Source: DATHTC01 sp050262775 (GTDB lineage Bacteria > Actinomycetota > Thermoleophilia > Gaiellales > Gaiellaceae). From it: a stretch of 64,000 nucleotides of DNA. The stretch lies in NCBI GenBank assembly GCA_050262775.1, contig JBLNEO010000156.1:1-64000 (forward strand). The letters run 5' to 3'. Position 1 is the stretch's first letter, and each line of letters opens with the position of its first letter. Position numbers and translations under genes: made by a program. The notes under the pieces were generated by a model. It was not told where the DNA came from and made no database searches. It saw only the letters and a program-made list of their open reading frames with translations. Shown piece after piece: positions 48,536 to 57,460 of the stretch.

Positions 48536-49599
48536 AGGCGCTCACGGTACGCCGCGAGCATGATCTCCCCGACCCGCCGCCAGGTGAACCCGCGCGCGTG
48601 CCCCAGCCCGAGCGGCACGAGCCGGCCGCGCTCCTCGACCGCGCGGCGGATCCCGGCGGCGATCGCGTCGGGATCCTCCGGGTCGGCGCGCACGGCCGCC
48701 TCGCCGCTCGCCTCGTCCATCGACGGGTGCGCGGAGGCGACGACCGGCGTCCCGGCCGCCATCGCCTCGACGATCGGCATCCCGAAGCCCTCGAACCGCG
48801 ACGGGTACACGGCCGCCGCGGCGCCGCGGTACAGCTCGGCGAGGCGCTCCTCGCCGACGTACCCGAGCCGGACGATCCCGGGGTGGTCGAGCTGCGGCTG
48901 CTCGCCCCAGCCCTCGGCACCGACGACCGCGAGCGCGAGCTCGCCCTCGAGGCGCCGCCACGCCTCGACGAGCGTGGCGAGGTTCTTCCGCGGCTCGAGC
49001 GTCGCGACGGTGAGCAGGTACGGGCGGCCGAGGTCGGCGGCGGGGCCGTCGGGGCGGTAGGCGGGACCGACGCCCGGCGGCGCGACCACGAGCCGCTCCT
49101 CCGCGACGCCGAGCCGGTCGCGCACGTCGTCTGCCGTGAAGCGCGAGTTCGTGAACACCACGTCCGCCGTCCGCGCGGTCTCGCGGTACTTCGCGCCGTG
49201 CATGCGGCGCGTCCAGCCGGTCGTCCACTCGGGAAAGCGCAGCGGGACGAGGTCGTGCACCATCGTCGAGCGGACTCCGCCGCGCTGGGCGGGGAACATC
49301 CAGTCGGAGAAGTGGAACACGTCGAGGGCGCCGACGACGCGCTCGACCGGCGGCCGTCGGAGCACGCTCCACGCCTCGCGCACCCAGCGCGCCCCGGGGA
49401 GGACGACGAGCCGCCGCGACGCCGGGACGCCGTCGAGCGCCGCGGGAATCGCCCGGCGTCCGCGCGTGCCGGTGACCGCGAACGCGACGACCTCGTCCTC
49501 GGGCGCGGCCGCCGCGAGCCCGCGGAGCGACCCGAGCACGTAGTTGCCGACGCCCGTGCGCGGGAGGGCCAGCGGCGAGACGTCGAAGACGACTCTCAC
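48532..49599 (-). CDS. family 4 glycosyltransferase, 355 aa
   Basis: GT-B fold: VFDVSPLALPRTGVGNYVLGSL, TMVHDLVPLRFPEW, TNSRFTADDV, LTVATLEPRKNLATLVEAW, and the EX7E motif YPSRFEGFGMPIVEAMAAG. It belongs to the same subgroup as the two following transferases, suggesting stepwise extension of one glycan. GTGA overlaps link it to the GT-C gene upstream and the GT4 gene downstream. Confidence 0.87.
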   Translation of the reverse strand: MRVVFDVSPLALPRTGVGNYVLGSLRGLAAAAPEDEVVAFAVTGTRGRRAIPAALDGVPASRRLVVLPGARWVREAWSVLRRPPVERVVGALDVFHFSDWMFPAQRGGVRSTMVHDLVPLRFPEWTTGWTRRMHGAKYRETARTADVVFTNSRFTADDVRDRLGVAEERLVVAPPGVGPAYRPDGPAADLGRPYLLTVATLEPRKNLATLVEAWRRLEGELALAVVGAEGWGEQPQLDHPGIVRLGYVGEERLAELYRGAAAAVYPSRFEGFGMPIVEAMAAGTPVVASAHPSMDEASGEAAVRADPEDPDAIAAGIRRAVEERGRLVPLGLGHARGFTWRRVGEIMLAAYRERL

Positions 49600-51650
49600 G
49601 GGCGGTAGCGCAGCCCGGTCACGCGCACGCCGAGACGCCGGGTGTCGCCGCCGCCGGGAACCGCGGTCGGCGTGACGCGGAAGGAGACGTCGCACACCCC
49701 GTCCGCGCCGTGCAGCGGCACCTCCCACACCGTCTCCTCCACGCCCGGCGTGACCTCCGTCGCGACCCGGCGCGGGCCGGAGCGGGCGACGACCCGCTGC
49801 GGCACCGAGATGAGCTTCGGGTCCTGCGCGAGGCGGACGGCCAGCGTCCCGCCCCGGCAGCGGAACCGGCGGTACGAGAAGCGGCCGCCGCCCCAGGCGT
49901 CGTCGTAGATCCCCGACGTCACGTGGTCGACCCGGACCGGCTGCGCGGCACGGATCACGCGCATCCCCTTCGTCTCGTCGCCGGCGACCTCCAGGCCGAC
50001 GACGGGAACGGTCTCGTCGACGAGCACGTACGGCGCGTCGATCCCGAGGCGCCCCGTGCGCGGGTCGGGCGACACGCGGGTCTGCGGGAGCCCCGACGGC
50101 AGCGGGTCGCGGAGGTAGTAGACGTCGCCGACCGAACGGCTGAAGAACTCGTTCTCGCCGATCGTCAGCCAGTCGATGCGCCCCGACCAGAGCGCCGCGA
50201 CGTCCGCGTCGCCGCCGACGGCGGCGTCGATCCAGCCCCGCTGCGTCGTGATCCCCTGGAAGAGGGACCCGACGGAGGCCTTGCGGACGCGCTCCTCCAC
50301 GGGCTGCGACGACACGAGCAGGAACGCGAGCGACACCGCGGGCAGCGCCCACGCCCAGCGGCGCGGGAGGAGCAGCACGAGCGCGGCGGCGACCGCGCCC
50401 GCGGCGAGCGCGGCCAGCCAGAGCCGGTCGAGCGGGATCCCCTTGCCGTGCACGTCCCACCACAGCAGCAGCCCGAACGTGTCCGAGACGGCCGAGACGT
50501 CGATCAGGCGGGCGAACGGCACGAACGCCGGCAGGAGCGCCGCGACGGCGACCGCGACTGCCGTCGCCGTGCGCGGCCGCGGCAGCCCGCGCTCGACCCA
50601 GAGCACGAGCGCGACGAGGAACAGCGGCGCGACGTAGAAGAGGTTCCGCTCCTCGACGCGGAGCGAGTACCGCGAGGCGAACGCCGCGACCTGCACGAGG
50701 AGCGCCCCGGTCAGCACGGCCGAGGCGACGAGGAACACCCGCTCGCGCTCCTCGAGCCGGCGGGCCGTGCCGAGGAGGAGCAGGAACGCGGCCACTGGCA
50801 CGATCCCCAGCGAGAGGTCGAGCTCGGCGACGTGCCAGAACAGCCAGCGCAGGACCTCGACCGGATCGTACGACTGGTCCTCGACCGAGCGGTACGCGCC
50901 CAGCAGCGCCAGCGGCGACTGCCCGCGCGCGAGCTGCCCGAGCAGCACGAGCGCCCCGCCGGCGGCCGTCACGGCGTAGAGACGCCACCAGGGCCGCGGC
51001 GACCGCCGCTCGACCGCCGCGAGCACGAGCGGCGCGCCGAGCAGCGCGACGACGAGGACGACGGCCTGCGCACGGGTGGCGAAGGCGACGCCGATCGCCG
51101 CGTAGAGCAGCAGCGTCCGCGTCCACGTCGGCCGCTCGAGCGCCGCGAGCAGGGCGAGGACGGCGAGCAGGAACAGCGGGAAGAACGCGTTCTCCGTCAT
51201 CAGCATCCCGGCGTAGAGGAGCGACGGGAGCGTGGCGGTGAGCGCCGCGACGACGAGCCCGCCGAACGGCGACACCACCCTGCGGGCGATCAGGTACGCG
51301 GGTACAAGGGCGAGCGAGATCAGCGCGGCGTTGATCGCCTTCGCGGCCGCGTACGCGCTCGGGATCGAGTCGAAGAGCGCCCACGCGGGCGCGATCAGGA
51401 CCGGGTAGACGACCCCGTACGCGCCGCCGAACGACTCGCCGCGGATCGCGAACCCGTCGCCGGCCGCGAAGCTCTTCGCGAGCTCGGAGTAGATGAGCTC
51501 GTCGACCATGATCCACGGCGCGACGACGCGTCGCGCGAGCCCGTAGCGGACGAGCGCCGAGAGCGCGACGAGGAACGCGAGCCACGCCCACGCCGGCACC
51601 GCGAGCGGCACGGCGCGGGCGGGGCGCCGCGCCGCCTCAGTCGCCGACAC
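49596..51650 (-). CDS. GT-C membrane glycosyltransferase, paralogue 2, 684 aa
   Basis: About twelve membrane helices (residues 18-455) and a C-terminal beta-rich domain of about 220 residues. The first external loop contains APWIMVDELIYSELAKSFAAGD, and a later block reads VEERNLFYVAPLFLVAL, matching paralogue 1 (FVDELRYSQIARS; AERNLIYLAPLVF). The D-E pair is the presumed catalytic site facing outside. GTG start overlapping the upstream GT4 gene by 14 bp. Its place amid cytoplasmic GT4 genes suggests it decorates the same glycan after flipping. Confidence 0.78.
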   Translation of the reverse strand: MSATEAARRPARAVPLAVPAWAWLAFLVALSALVRYGLARRVVAPWIMVDELIYSELAKSFAAGDGFAIRGESFGGAYGVVYPVLIAPAWALFDSIPSAYAAAKAINAALISLALVPAYLIARRVVSPFGGLVVAALTATLPSLLYAGMLMTENAFFPLFLLAVLALLAALERPTWTRTLLLYAAIGVAFATRAQAVVLVVALLGAPLVLAAVERRSPRPWWRLYAVTAAGGALVLLGQLARGQSPLALLGAYRSVEDQSYDPVEVLRWLFWHVAELDLSLGIVPVAAFLLLLGTARRLEERERVFLVASAVLTGALLVQVAAFASRYSLRVEERNLFYVAPLFLVALVLWVERGLPRPRTATAVAVAVAALLPAFVPFARLIDVSAVSDTFGLLLWWDVHGKGIPLDRLWLAALAAGAVAAALVLLLPRRWAWALPAVSLAFLLVSSQPVEERVRKASVGSLFQGITTQRGWIDAAVGGDADVAALWSGRIDWLTIGENEFFSRSVGDVYYLRDPLPSGLPQTRVSPDPRTGRLGIDAPYVLVDETVPVVGLEVAGDETKGMRVIRAAQPVRVDHVTSGIYDDAWGGGRFSYRRFRCRGGTLAVRLAQDPKLISVPQRVVARSGPRRVATEVTPGVEETVWEVPLHGADGVCDVSFRVTPTAVPGGGDTRRLGVRVTGLRYRP

Positions 51651-52881
51651 GTGCCTCGCGGAGGCGCTCGCCGAGCGCGGCGGCCTCCTCGGACCCCGGC
51701 TCGATGCCGACGTCCGCGGCCGCGGCCGCGACCTCGCCCAGCACCGCGTCGCGAACCGCCGTGCCGCCCGCGGCCTCCTCGAGCACGGCCGCGTACCGGT
51801 CGGCGACGAGGTCGAGCGCGTGCTCGCGGGCGACGTGGTCGCGGGCGGCGAGGCTCATCGCCGCGCGCACGTCCTCCCGCCGCACGAGCAGCTCGAGCGT
51901 CGCCGCCAGCACGTCGGTCTCCCGCTCGTCGACGGGGATGCGCAACGCGACGCTCTCGGGAAGCTCGGCGAACCAGCCGACGTCGGAGACGACGAGCGGG
52001 CGGCCGAGCGAGAGGGCGCGGATCGCGCTCCCCGAGGTCTCGCCCATGGTCGGCGCGCGGAGCGAGACGACGACGTCGGAGGCGGCCATGAGCGACCAGA
52101 ACCGGCGCTCCTCCACGTACTCCACGCGCACGATCGACTCCGACGGCAGCCCGAGGCGCTCGACGCGTCCGGGGAGGTCGAGCTGCGGGGCCGCGGCGCC
52201 GACGAGCAGCAGGCGCGCCTCGGGCACGGCCGCGTGGACCCGTGCGAACGCCTCCAGCAGCTGGGGGACGCGCTTGCTCGCGTTGAGGTGGCCGAGCGCG
52301 CCGATCACCGGGCCGTCTCCGAGCTCCACGTGGTCGACCTCGGGCTCGGGCCACGCCGGGTGCGGGATCCGCCAGACCGGCCCCCCGTACCCCCACGCCC
52401 GCACGTGCTCCTCCACGTACCGCGAGTGGACGACCACGCCGCGGCCACGCGTCGCGTCGAGGACGACGCCAGCGAGCGGAAAGTCCTCCGGTCGCGTCTC
52501 CCAGAGCGGAGCGATGCACCCGTCGACGACGCCGAGCCCGAGCAGCCGCCCGGCGATCCCGTGGTCGCGCTCGAGCGCGGCGAGGTACTGCGCGACGTCC
52601 TTGCGCCCGAGGGTCAGGCCCGCGATCAGGTGGTGCAGCACCCACTCGTGGAGGACGACGACCCCGGGGTGCGCGCGCAGGGCCCCGACGATCCAGCCGT
52701 GGGCGTCGGGGTCGTTGCCCACGTGGTAGAGCGCGAGGTCGGTGCCGCGCGGCTGCTTCCGCGAGCCCTGCTTCGCCACCTCGATCCCCGTGCGCGCCGA
52801 CAGGGCGGGAACGAGGAGCGCGGAGTAGTCGGCGATCCCCGACCGCGACGGCGGCATCGGCGAGAAGTACGCCGTCCTCAT
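51637..52881 (-). CDS. family 4 glycosyltransferase, 414 aa
   Basis: GT-B fold: TAYFSPMPPSRSGIADYSALLVPAL (the usual N-terminal Gly loop of sugar-locus GT4 enzymes), VVLHEWVLHHLIAGL, VVVHSRYVEEHV, VIGALGHLNASKRVPQLLEAF and a variant donor motif SLRAPTMGETSGSAIRALS in place of the strict EX7E. The C-terminal 60 residues are helical and may pack against partners. It is coupled to the GT4 gene upstream by ATGA and to the GT-C gene downstream. Confidence 0.83.
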   Translation of the reverse strand: MRTAYFSPMPPSRSGIADYSALLVPALSARTGIEVAKQGSRKQPRGTDLALYHVGNDPDAHGWIVGALRAHPGVVVLHEWVLHHLIAGLTLGRKDVAQYLAALERDHGIAGRLLGLGVVDGCIAPLWETRPEDFPLAGVVLDATRGRGVVVHSRYVEEHVRAWGYGGPVWRIPHPAWPEPEVDHVELGDGPVIGALGHLNASKRVPQLLEAFARVHAAVPEARLLLVGAAAPQLDLPGRVERLGLPSESIVRVEYVEERRFWSLMAASDVVVSLRAPTMGETSGSAIRALSLGRPLVVSDVGWFAELPESVALRIPVDERETDVLAATLELLVRREDVRAAMSLAARDHVAREHALDLVADRYAAVLEEAAGGTAVRDAVLGEVAAAAADVGIEPGSEEAAALGERLREARVGD

Positions 52882-53900
52882 CGGGCCGCCGCCACGAGCG
52901 TCTCGGCGGTCTCGCGCCACGAGAGGCGCTCGGCGACGGCGCGGCCGGCCCGGCCCCACGCGCGCGCCTCGTCCGCGTGCGCGAGCAGGTACGCACAGGC
53001 GTCGGCGACGGCGTCCGCCCGCGGCTCGACCACGAGCCCGGTGCGGCGGTCGGCGACGACGTCGAGCGGCCCCCCCGCGTCCGTGGTCGTGATCACGGGC
53101 TTCTCCGCCATGAACGCCTCGTACGGGACGATGCCGTAGTCCTCGTCGTAGGGCGCGTAGAAGACGGCGAGGCACCGCCCGTACAGCTCCGCGAGCCGCC
53201 CCTCGTCGACGCGGCCGGCGAACTCGACGCGGCCGTTCGGCGCCAGCCGTTCGAGCCGTCCCCGGTCCGGGCCGTCGCCGGCGACGACGACGCGGAACCC
53301 GGGGTCGCGGCCCGCCGCCTCGAGCAGCAGATCGATCCGCTTCGCGCGGTCGAGCCTGTTGACCGAGAGGACGAACGGCTCGTACGCCTCCGCGCGGTAG
53401 GGGAGCTCCTGCGGAGGCGGGAGCAGCACCTGCGCCTCGAGGCCCGTCGACCGCCGCAGCCGGTCGGCGACGTTCGACGAGATCGCATAGAGCGCACGCG
53501 CCTCGCCGAGCGTCGCCCGGTCGAGGTCGTGCACCTTCCGCCGCGCGGCGCGGGCCTCCGGCGACTCGTCGAACTGTCCGAGCTCCGTCCCGTCGAGCTC
53601 GTACGCCTGCCGGAACTGGTGCACGAGCCAGACGACCTTGTTCGGGTGGCGGACGACGTACGAGGGGAACTTCGTCGCGATCACGAGGTCGACGGCGCGC
53701 CCGTCCACCTCCTCCAGGTCGAGCAGCCGCCAGAGCAGCGCCTGCGAGAGGACGCGCGCGCCGGGGTACCACTTGAACGGCACGGTGACGAGGTCGGCGT
53801 CGTGCCCGAGCTCGCGCAGCTCCGTCGCGAGGCGCTGCGCGACGAACTCGGCGCCCCCGGTGGCGAAGGGCACCTGCGGCGAGCACACGGCGATCCTCAT
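52878..53900 (-). CDS. family 4 glycosyltransferase, 340 aa
   Basis: GT-B fold: VCSPQVPFATGGAEFVAQRLATEL with the conserved GGAE loop, VWLVHQFRQAYEL, ISSNVADRL, LSVNRLDRAKRIDLLLEAA, VAGDGPDRGRLERLA and the donor motif YAPYDEDYGIVPYEAFMAEKPVI (EX7E-like). It is closest to the mannosyltransferase-type GT4 group. ATGA overlaps join it to the coiled-coil gene upstream and the next GT4 gene. Confidence 0.87.
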   Translation of the reverse strand: MRIAVCSPQVPFATGGAEFVAQRLATELRELGHDADLVTVPFKWYPGARVLSQALLWRLLDLEEVDGRAVDLVIATKFPSYVVRHPNKVVWLVHQFRQAYELDGTELGQFDESPEARAARRKVHDLDRATLGEARALYAISSNVADRLRRSTGLEAQVLLPPPQELPYRAEAYEPFVLSVNRLDRAKRIDLLLEAAGRDPGFRVVVAGDGPDRGRLERLAPNGRVEFAGRVDEGRLAELYGRCLAVFYAPYDEDYGIVPYEAFMAEKPVITTTDAGGPLDVVADRRTGLVVEPRADAVADACAYLLAHADEARAWGRAGRAVAERLSWRETAETLVAAAR

Positions 53901-54268
53901 GGGCGGGCTTCGAGCTCGTCGACGCGCGCGCGGAGCCGATCCACCTCCGCGGCAAGCTCGTCCACGAGCTTCAGCAGGGCGTCGTTGTACCCGCGCTGGT
54001 CGGCGAACACCGGCTCCACGTACCAGCGCGTGAGCTTGCGCACGACGAGCTTCACCGGGCGCTGCAGCGCGCCGACGGCGCCGCCGCGGCCGCCGATGTG
54101 GCGGTCGGTCGAGACCGGCCAGAGCCGCTCGGCGGTGCCGCGCGCCGCGAGCCTCGCGGCGCCACCGCCCTCCGCCCCGCGAGGCGCCGACCGGCGCACC
54201 TCGTCCTGGAGCTGGGCGTAGAGCGCCGCGACGTCGACGCCCCCGTTGTCGGCGGTCGGTTCCGGCAC
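53897..54268 (-). CDS. coiled-coil protein heading the glycosyltransferase operon, 123 aa
   Basis: It has no enzymatic motif. The N-terminal half is low in complexity. About residues 70-90 read VKLVVRKLTRWYVEPVFADQ, and the last 30 residues (VDELAAEVDRLRARVDELE) form a clear coiled coil. Similar 'LTRWYVEP...Q' segments accompany sugar-transferase genes in other actinobacteria, where they may recruit proteins to the membrane. GTG is fixed by a TACGAT box 6 nt upstream. It is the first gene of a nine-gene operon running to 45177. Confidence 0.6.
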   Translation of the reverse strand: MPEPTADNGGVDVAALYAQLQDEVRRSAPRGAEGGGAARLAARGTAERLWPVSTDRHIGGRGGAVGALQRPVKLVVRKLTRWYVEPVFADQRGYNDALLKLVDELAAEVDRLRARVDELEARP

Positions 54269-54274
54269 CCGCGG

Positions 54275-54374
54275 ATCGTACCCCCGGGCTGTGACGATCC
54301 TGTTTGGGATGCGACCGCCCCCACGCCGTGGACGACGTGCGTGGCCGAGAGCCGGGAGCTCCTTCCCGTACGCT
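54275..54374. promoter_or_regulatory. divergent leaderless promoters of the two glycosyltransferase units
   Basis: Minus strand: TACGAT (54280-54275), 6 nt, GTG at 54268, driving the nine-gene operon. Plus strand: TACGCT (54369-54374), 8 nt, GTG at 54383. The 114-bp gap shows no other clear repeat. Confidence 0.6.
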
Positions 54375-54382
54375 CCGCCGTC

Positions 54383-55438
54383 GTGGTCGGGATCAGCCTC
54401 CTGACGCTCGTGCCGGGCCAGCTCGGCGGAACGGAGACGTACGTGCGGGAGCTGACACGGGCGCTCGCGGCGCACGGGGAGCTCGAGGAGCGCGCGTTCG
54501 TGCCGCCGGTGGCGGTCGGCGCGGGCAACGGCCTGCCCGAGGAGGTCGTCCCGGAGTACCGCGCCGCGCGGACGCTCCGGCAGCGGTTCGTCGCGATGGC
54601 GCTCGCCGGTGTGCACCCGGGGCCGCTCCGCCGCCGGCTCGACGCCGCGGACGCCGTCCACTACCCGCTCACGATCCCGCTGCCGCAGACGCGGCGGCCG
54701 TACGCGATCACGCTCCAGGACGTGCTCCACCTCGACCGGCCGGAGCTGTTCCCGCGCTGGGAGGCCGCCCTCCGGCGGGTCGCCTACGACCGGCCGACGC
54801 GACGGGCGCCGCTCGTCCTCGTCCCCACCCGCTTCACCGCGGAGCGGATCGAGCACCACCTCGGCGTCCCGTCCGAGCGGCTCCGCGTGATCCCGCACGG
54901 GATCGACCACGACCGCCTGGGTCCGGGCACCGGCGAGCGCGAGCCGTTCCTGCTCTACCCGGCGCGCCCCTGGCCGCACAAGAACCACCCGCGCCTGCTC
55001 GAGGCGTTCGCGCTGCTTCGGCGCGAGCGGCCGGAGCTGCGACTCGTGCTCACCGGAGGCGGCCACGACGGCCGGATCTACCCCGAGGGCGTCGAGGCGA
55101 GGGGACTCGTGCCCGCCGACGAGCTCGTCCGCCTGCTGCAACGGGCGTCGGCGCTCGTGTTCCCGAGCCTCTACGAGGGCTTCGCGTTTCCGCCGCTCGA
55201 GGCGATGGCGTGCGGGTGCCCGGTCGCGGCGGCGGACTCGGGCTCGGTGGCCGAGGTCTGCGGCGACGGGGCGCGACTCTTCGACCCCGCCGATGCCGAG
55301 GCGATCGCAGCGGCGGTCGACGAGGTGCTGCGCGACCCGGCGCCGTGGGTGGAGCGAGGGCTGGCGCGGGCGGCGCGGTTCAGGTGGGAGGAAGCGGCTC
55401 GTGGTCACGAGGCCGCATACCGCGAGCTTCTGCCGTGA
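54383..55438 (+). CDS. family 4 glycosyltransferase, 351 aa
   Basis: GT-B fold: LLTLVPGQLGGTETYVRELTRAL at the N terminus (GGTE loop), ITLQDVLHLDRPELFP, VPTRFTAERIE, YPARPWPHKNHPRLLEAF and the EX7E motif FPSLYEGFAFPPLEAMACG. It is the only transferase of this block on the plus strand, as a single-gene unit with its own promoter. Its 3' end is 3 bp from the convergent GT-C gene. Confidence 0.87.
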   Translation: MVGISLLTLVPGQLGGTETYVRELTRALAAHGELEERAFVPPVAVGAGNGLPEEVVPEYRAARTLRQRFVAMALAGVHPGPLRRRLDAADAVHYPLTIPLPQTRRPYAITLQDVLHLDRPELFPRWEAALRRVAYDRPTRRAPLVLVPTRFTAERIEHHLGVPSERLRVIPHGIDHDRLGPGTGEREPFLLYPARPWPHKNHPRLLEAFALLRRERPELRLVLTGGGHDGRIYPEGVEARGLVPADELVRLLQRASALVFPSLYEGFAFPPLEAMACGCPVAAADSGSVAEVCGDGARLFDPADAEAIAAAVDEVLRDPAPWVERGLARAARFRWEEAARGHEAAYRELLP

Positions 55439-55441
55439 ACG

Positions 55442-57349
55442 TCAGCCGCACGAGCGGCCGTCGGCACGGGGCGGCAGCGGCGAGGGCCGGGGGGCGAGGC
55501 GGAGCGGCGCCTCGGCGCGCCAGAGCGACAGCGAGGCGCCGTCGCGGTAGTCCGGCACGGCCGGGTGGAGGTCGAAGCGCCGCAGGCGGGTCCCCGCGAC
55601 CGGCTGGCGCGAGTCGAGGACGACGTAGCGGTCGGCGAGCGTGCGCCCGTGGTCGTCCAGGAGCACTCCTCCGTCCGGCGCCACCACGAGCTCCGGCGAC
55701 GAGATACCGGTCGCCTCGTTCTCCCCGTAGACGTGCGCCACACGGTCGATGCGGAGGTTGAAGAACTCCGTCCACACCCCCAGCGCCTGCTGCTCGAACC
55801 ACGACCGGCGGCTGCACGCGGCGCCGTCCACCGGGGGCAGATCGACGTGCACGAGCAGTGCCCGCGCGGATCCTGGGAGCGCCTCGTCGACCCAGTCGAG
55901 CCGGCGTGCCTCGTTCGTCGAGACGTCGTCCGGAAAGGAGACCGTTCCGGCGAGCGCGACGAAGGCGACGACGACACTCGCGACCGGCGCGACCGGGCTC
56001 CGCGCGGCGAGGAACGCCGCGGCAGCGAGCAGCGCGGCGGCCACGAGCCACACGTGGGGCGGAATCGAGGGGTGATCCTCGAGCAGCACCGCCACCGGCC
56101 GGAGCGCCGGGTAGTCGAAGACGTTGCTCCGCTCGGTGAAGCGCTCGGGCAGCGCGGCGATCGTCGCCACGACGACCACGGCGGAGACGACCGCGACGGC
56201 CCCGCGCCGGGGCAGACCCTGCTCCAGCCAATGCGCGAGGCACGCGAAGACGAGCGGCGCGAGGAAGAAGAGGCTGCGCTCGTGCAGGATCCCGAGCCCA
56301 TACGGGCTGGCCGAGAGCGCGACCACCGACACGAGCACCCAGGCGGAGAGGACGGCGGCGGTCGCACCGAGGCTCCGCTCCGCGGGCCTCGCCCGTCGGC
56401 CGAGGAGCCGCGCGAGGGCCGCCGGGAACGCCATCAGCGCCACGATCCCGAGCGCGAGCGCGAAGACGCCGACGTGCCAGACCGTCCACTCGAGCACGTC
56501 GCGAGGCGCCGGAGTCCGGTCGAACAGCGCTCCGTACGCGCCGCCGGGGGCGTTTCTCGAGCCGAGCAGGACCACGGCCGCCGCCGCAGTCATGGCGCCG
56601 AGCACGCCGAGCGCGAGGCCGTAGCGGCGGAGCGGCGGGCGAGGGACCGAGGTCGCGACGAACACCCCGATCGCGGTCGCGATCGCCGGCAGGAGCACGA
56701 ACGCCTGCGGTTTGACCAGGGCCGCGGCGGCCGCCAGCACGAGGGTTGCCGCCTGTCGGCGCAGCGTCGGCCGCTCGAGCATCCCGGCCGTCGCCCAGGC
56801 GAGCGTGACGAAGACCGGGTAGAAGAGCGCCTCGGTCGTCACCAGGGTCGCGTACCCCGTCCACGGTGCGAGGGCGGTCAGCGCCGCGACGGCGAGACTC
56901 CAGCCGTGCGACGAGACGCGCCTGGCGAGCAGGTAGGCGGGGACCGCCGCGATCGCCATGAGGACGGCCTGCGCGACGTCGATCGCGAGCAGCGCGTCGA
57001 CGACGTTCGCGACCGCGAAGAACGGGCCCAGGACGAGCGGGTGGAGGACGCTGTGCCCGAGGTGGAGCGTGCCGCGGAACCGCAGCTCGCCGTCGAGCCC
57101 GACGCTCTTGGCGACGCCTGAATAGACGAGCTCGTCGCTGAGGACGACCGGAAGCGTCGACGAGGCGCCACGGACGACCTGGATCACGGTCCCCACCGCG
57201 ACGACGACGGCGAGCGCCGCCGCCGGCGCCACGGCCGCGACCGCACGGCCGACGGCCGCGGCGTGCCGGCGTGTGGGGCCGAAGGACACGAGCACGGCCC
57301 CCACGCCCACGAGGAGCATCGCCCACGGCAGCGTCAGCCGGTCCGTCAC
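55442..57349 (-). CDS. GT-C membrane glycosyltransferase, paralogue 3, about 635 aa, start uncertain
   Basis: About twelve or more membrane helices with a C-terminal extracytoplasmic domain of about 170 residues. The catalytic-loop motif is PVVLSDELVYSGVAKSVGLDG, parallel to those of paralogues 1 and 2, and a later block reads LHERSLFFLAPLVFAC. GTG at 57349 is the first usable start, yet the frame stays open for another 37 codons up to the gmd stop and encodes what looks like an additional membrane helix (RLLLTAGGIVAALTAAIAAA). Only CTG codons could start there. Sugar transfer outside the membrane is inferred. Confidence 0.75.
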   Translation of the reverse strand: MTDRLTLPWAMLLVGVGAVLVSFGPTRRHAAAVGRAVAAVAPAAALAVVVAVGTVIQVVRGASSTLPVVLSDELVYSGVAKSVGLDGELRFRGTLHLGHSVLHPLVLGPFFAVANVVDALLAIDVAQAVLMAIAAVPAYLLARRVSSHGWSLAVAALTALAPWTGYATLVTTEALFYPVFVTLAWATAGMLERPTLRRQAATLVLAAAAALVKPQAFVLLPAIATAIGVFVATSVPRPPLRRYGLALGVLGAMTAAAAVVLLGSRNAPGGAYGALFDRTPAPRDVLEWTVWHVGVFALALGIVALMAFPAALARLLGRRARPAERSLGATAAVLSAWVLVSVVALSASPYGLGILHERSLFFLAPLVFACLAHWLEQGLPRRGAVAVVSAVVVVATIAALPERFTERSNVFDYPALRPVAVLLEDHPSIPPHVWLVAAALLAAAAFLAARSPVAPVASVVVAFVALAGTVSFPDDVSTNEARRLDWVDEALPGSARALLVHVDLPPVDGAACSRRSWFEQQALGVWTEFFNLRIDRVAHVYGENEATGISSPELVVAPDGGVLLDDHGRTLADRYVVLDSRQPVAGTRLRRFDLHPAVPDYRDGASLSLWRAEAPLRLAPRPSPLPPRADGRSCG

Positions 57350-57460
57350 GGCGAGGAAGCGAGGGCTCAGCCCTTCGGCAGCGGCGATCGCAGCCGTCAG
57401 CGCTGCGACGATCCCGCCGGCCGTCAGGAGGAGTCTTGGTGCGAGGACGCGGGGCAGGCG

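Noticed and set aside
51395..55408. Several long minus- and plus-strand frames (500-790 codons) over the glycosyltransferase block
   Set aside because: Arg/Pro/Ala-rich shadows; the frames with GT-B motifs and NTGA couplings account for all of the sequence.
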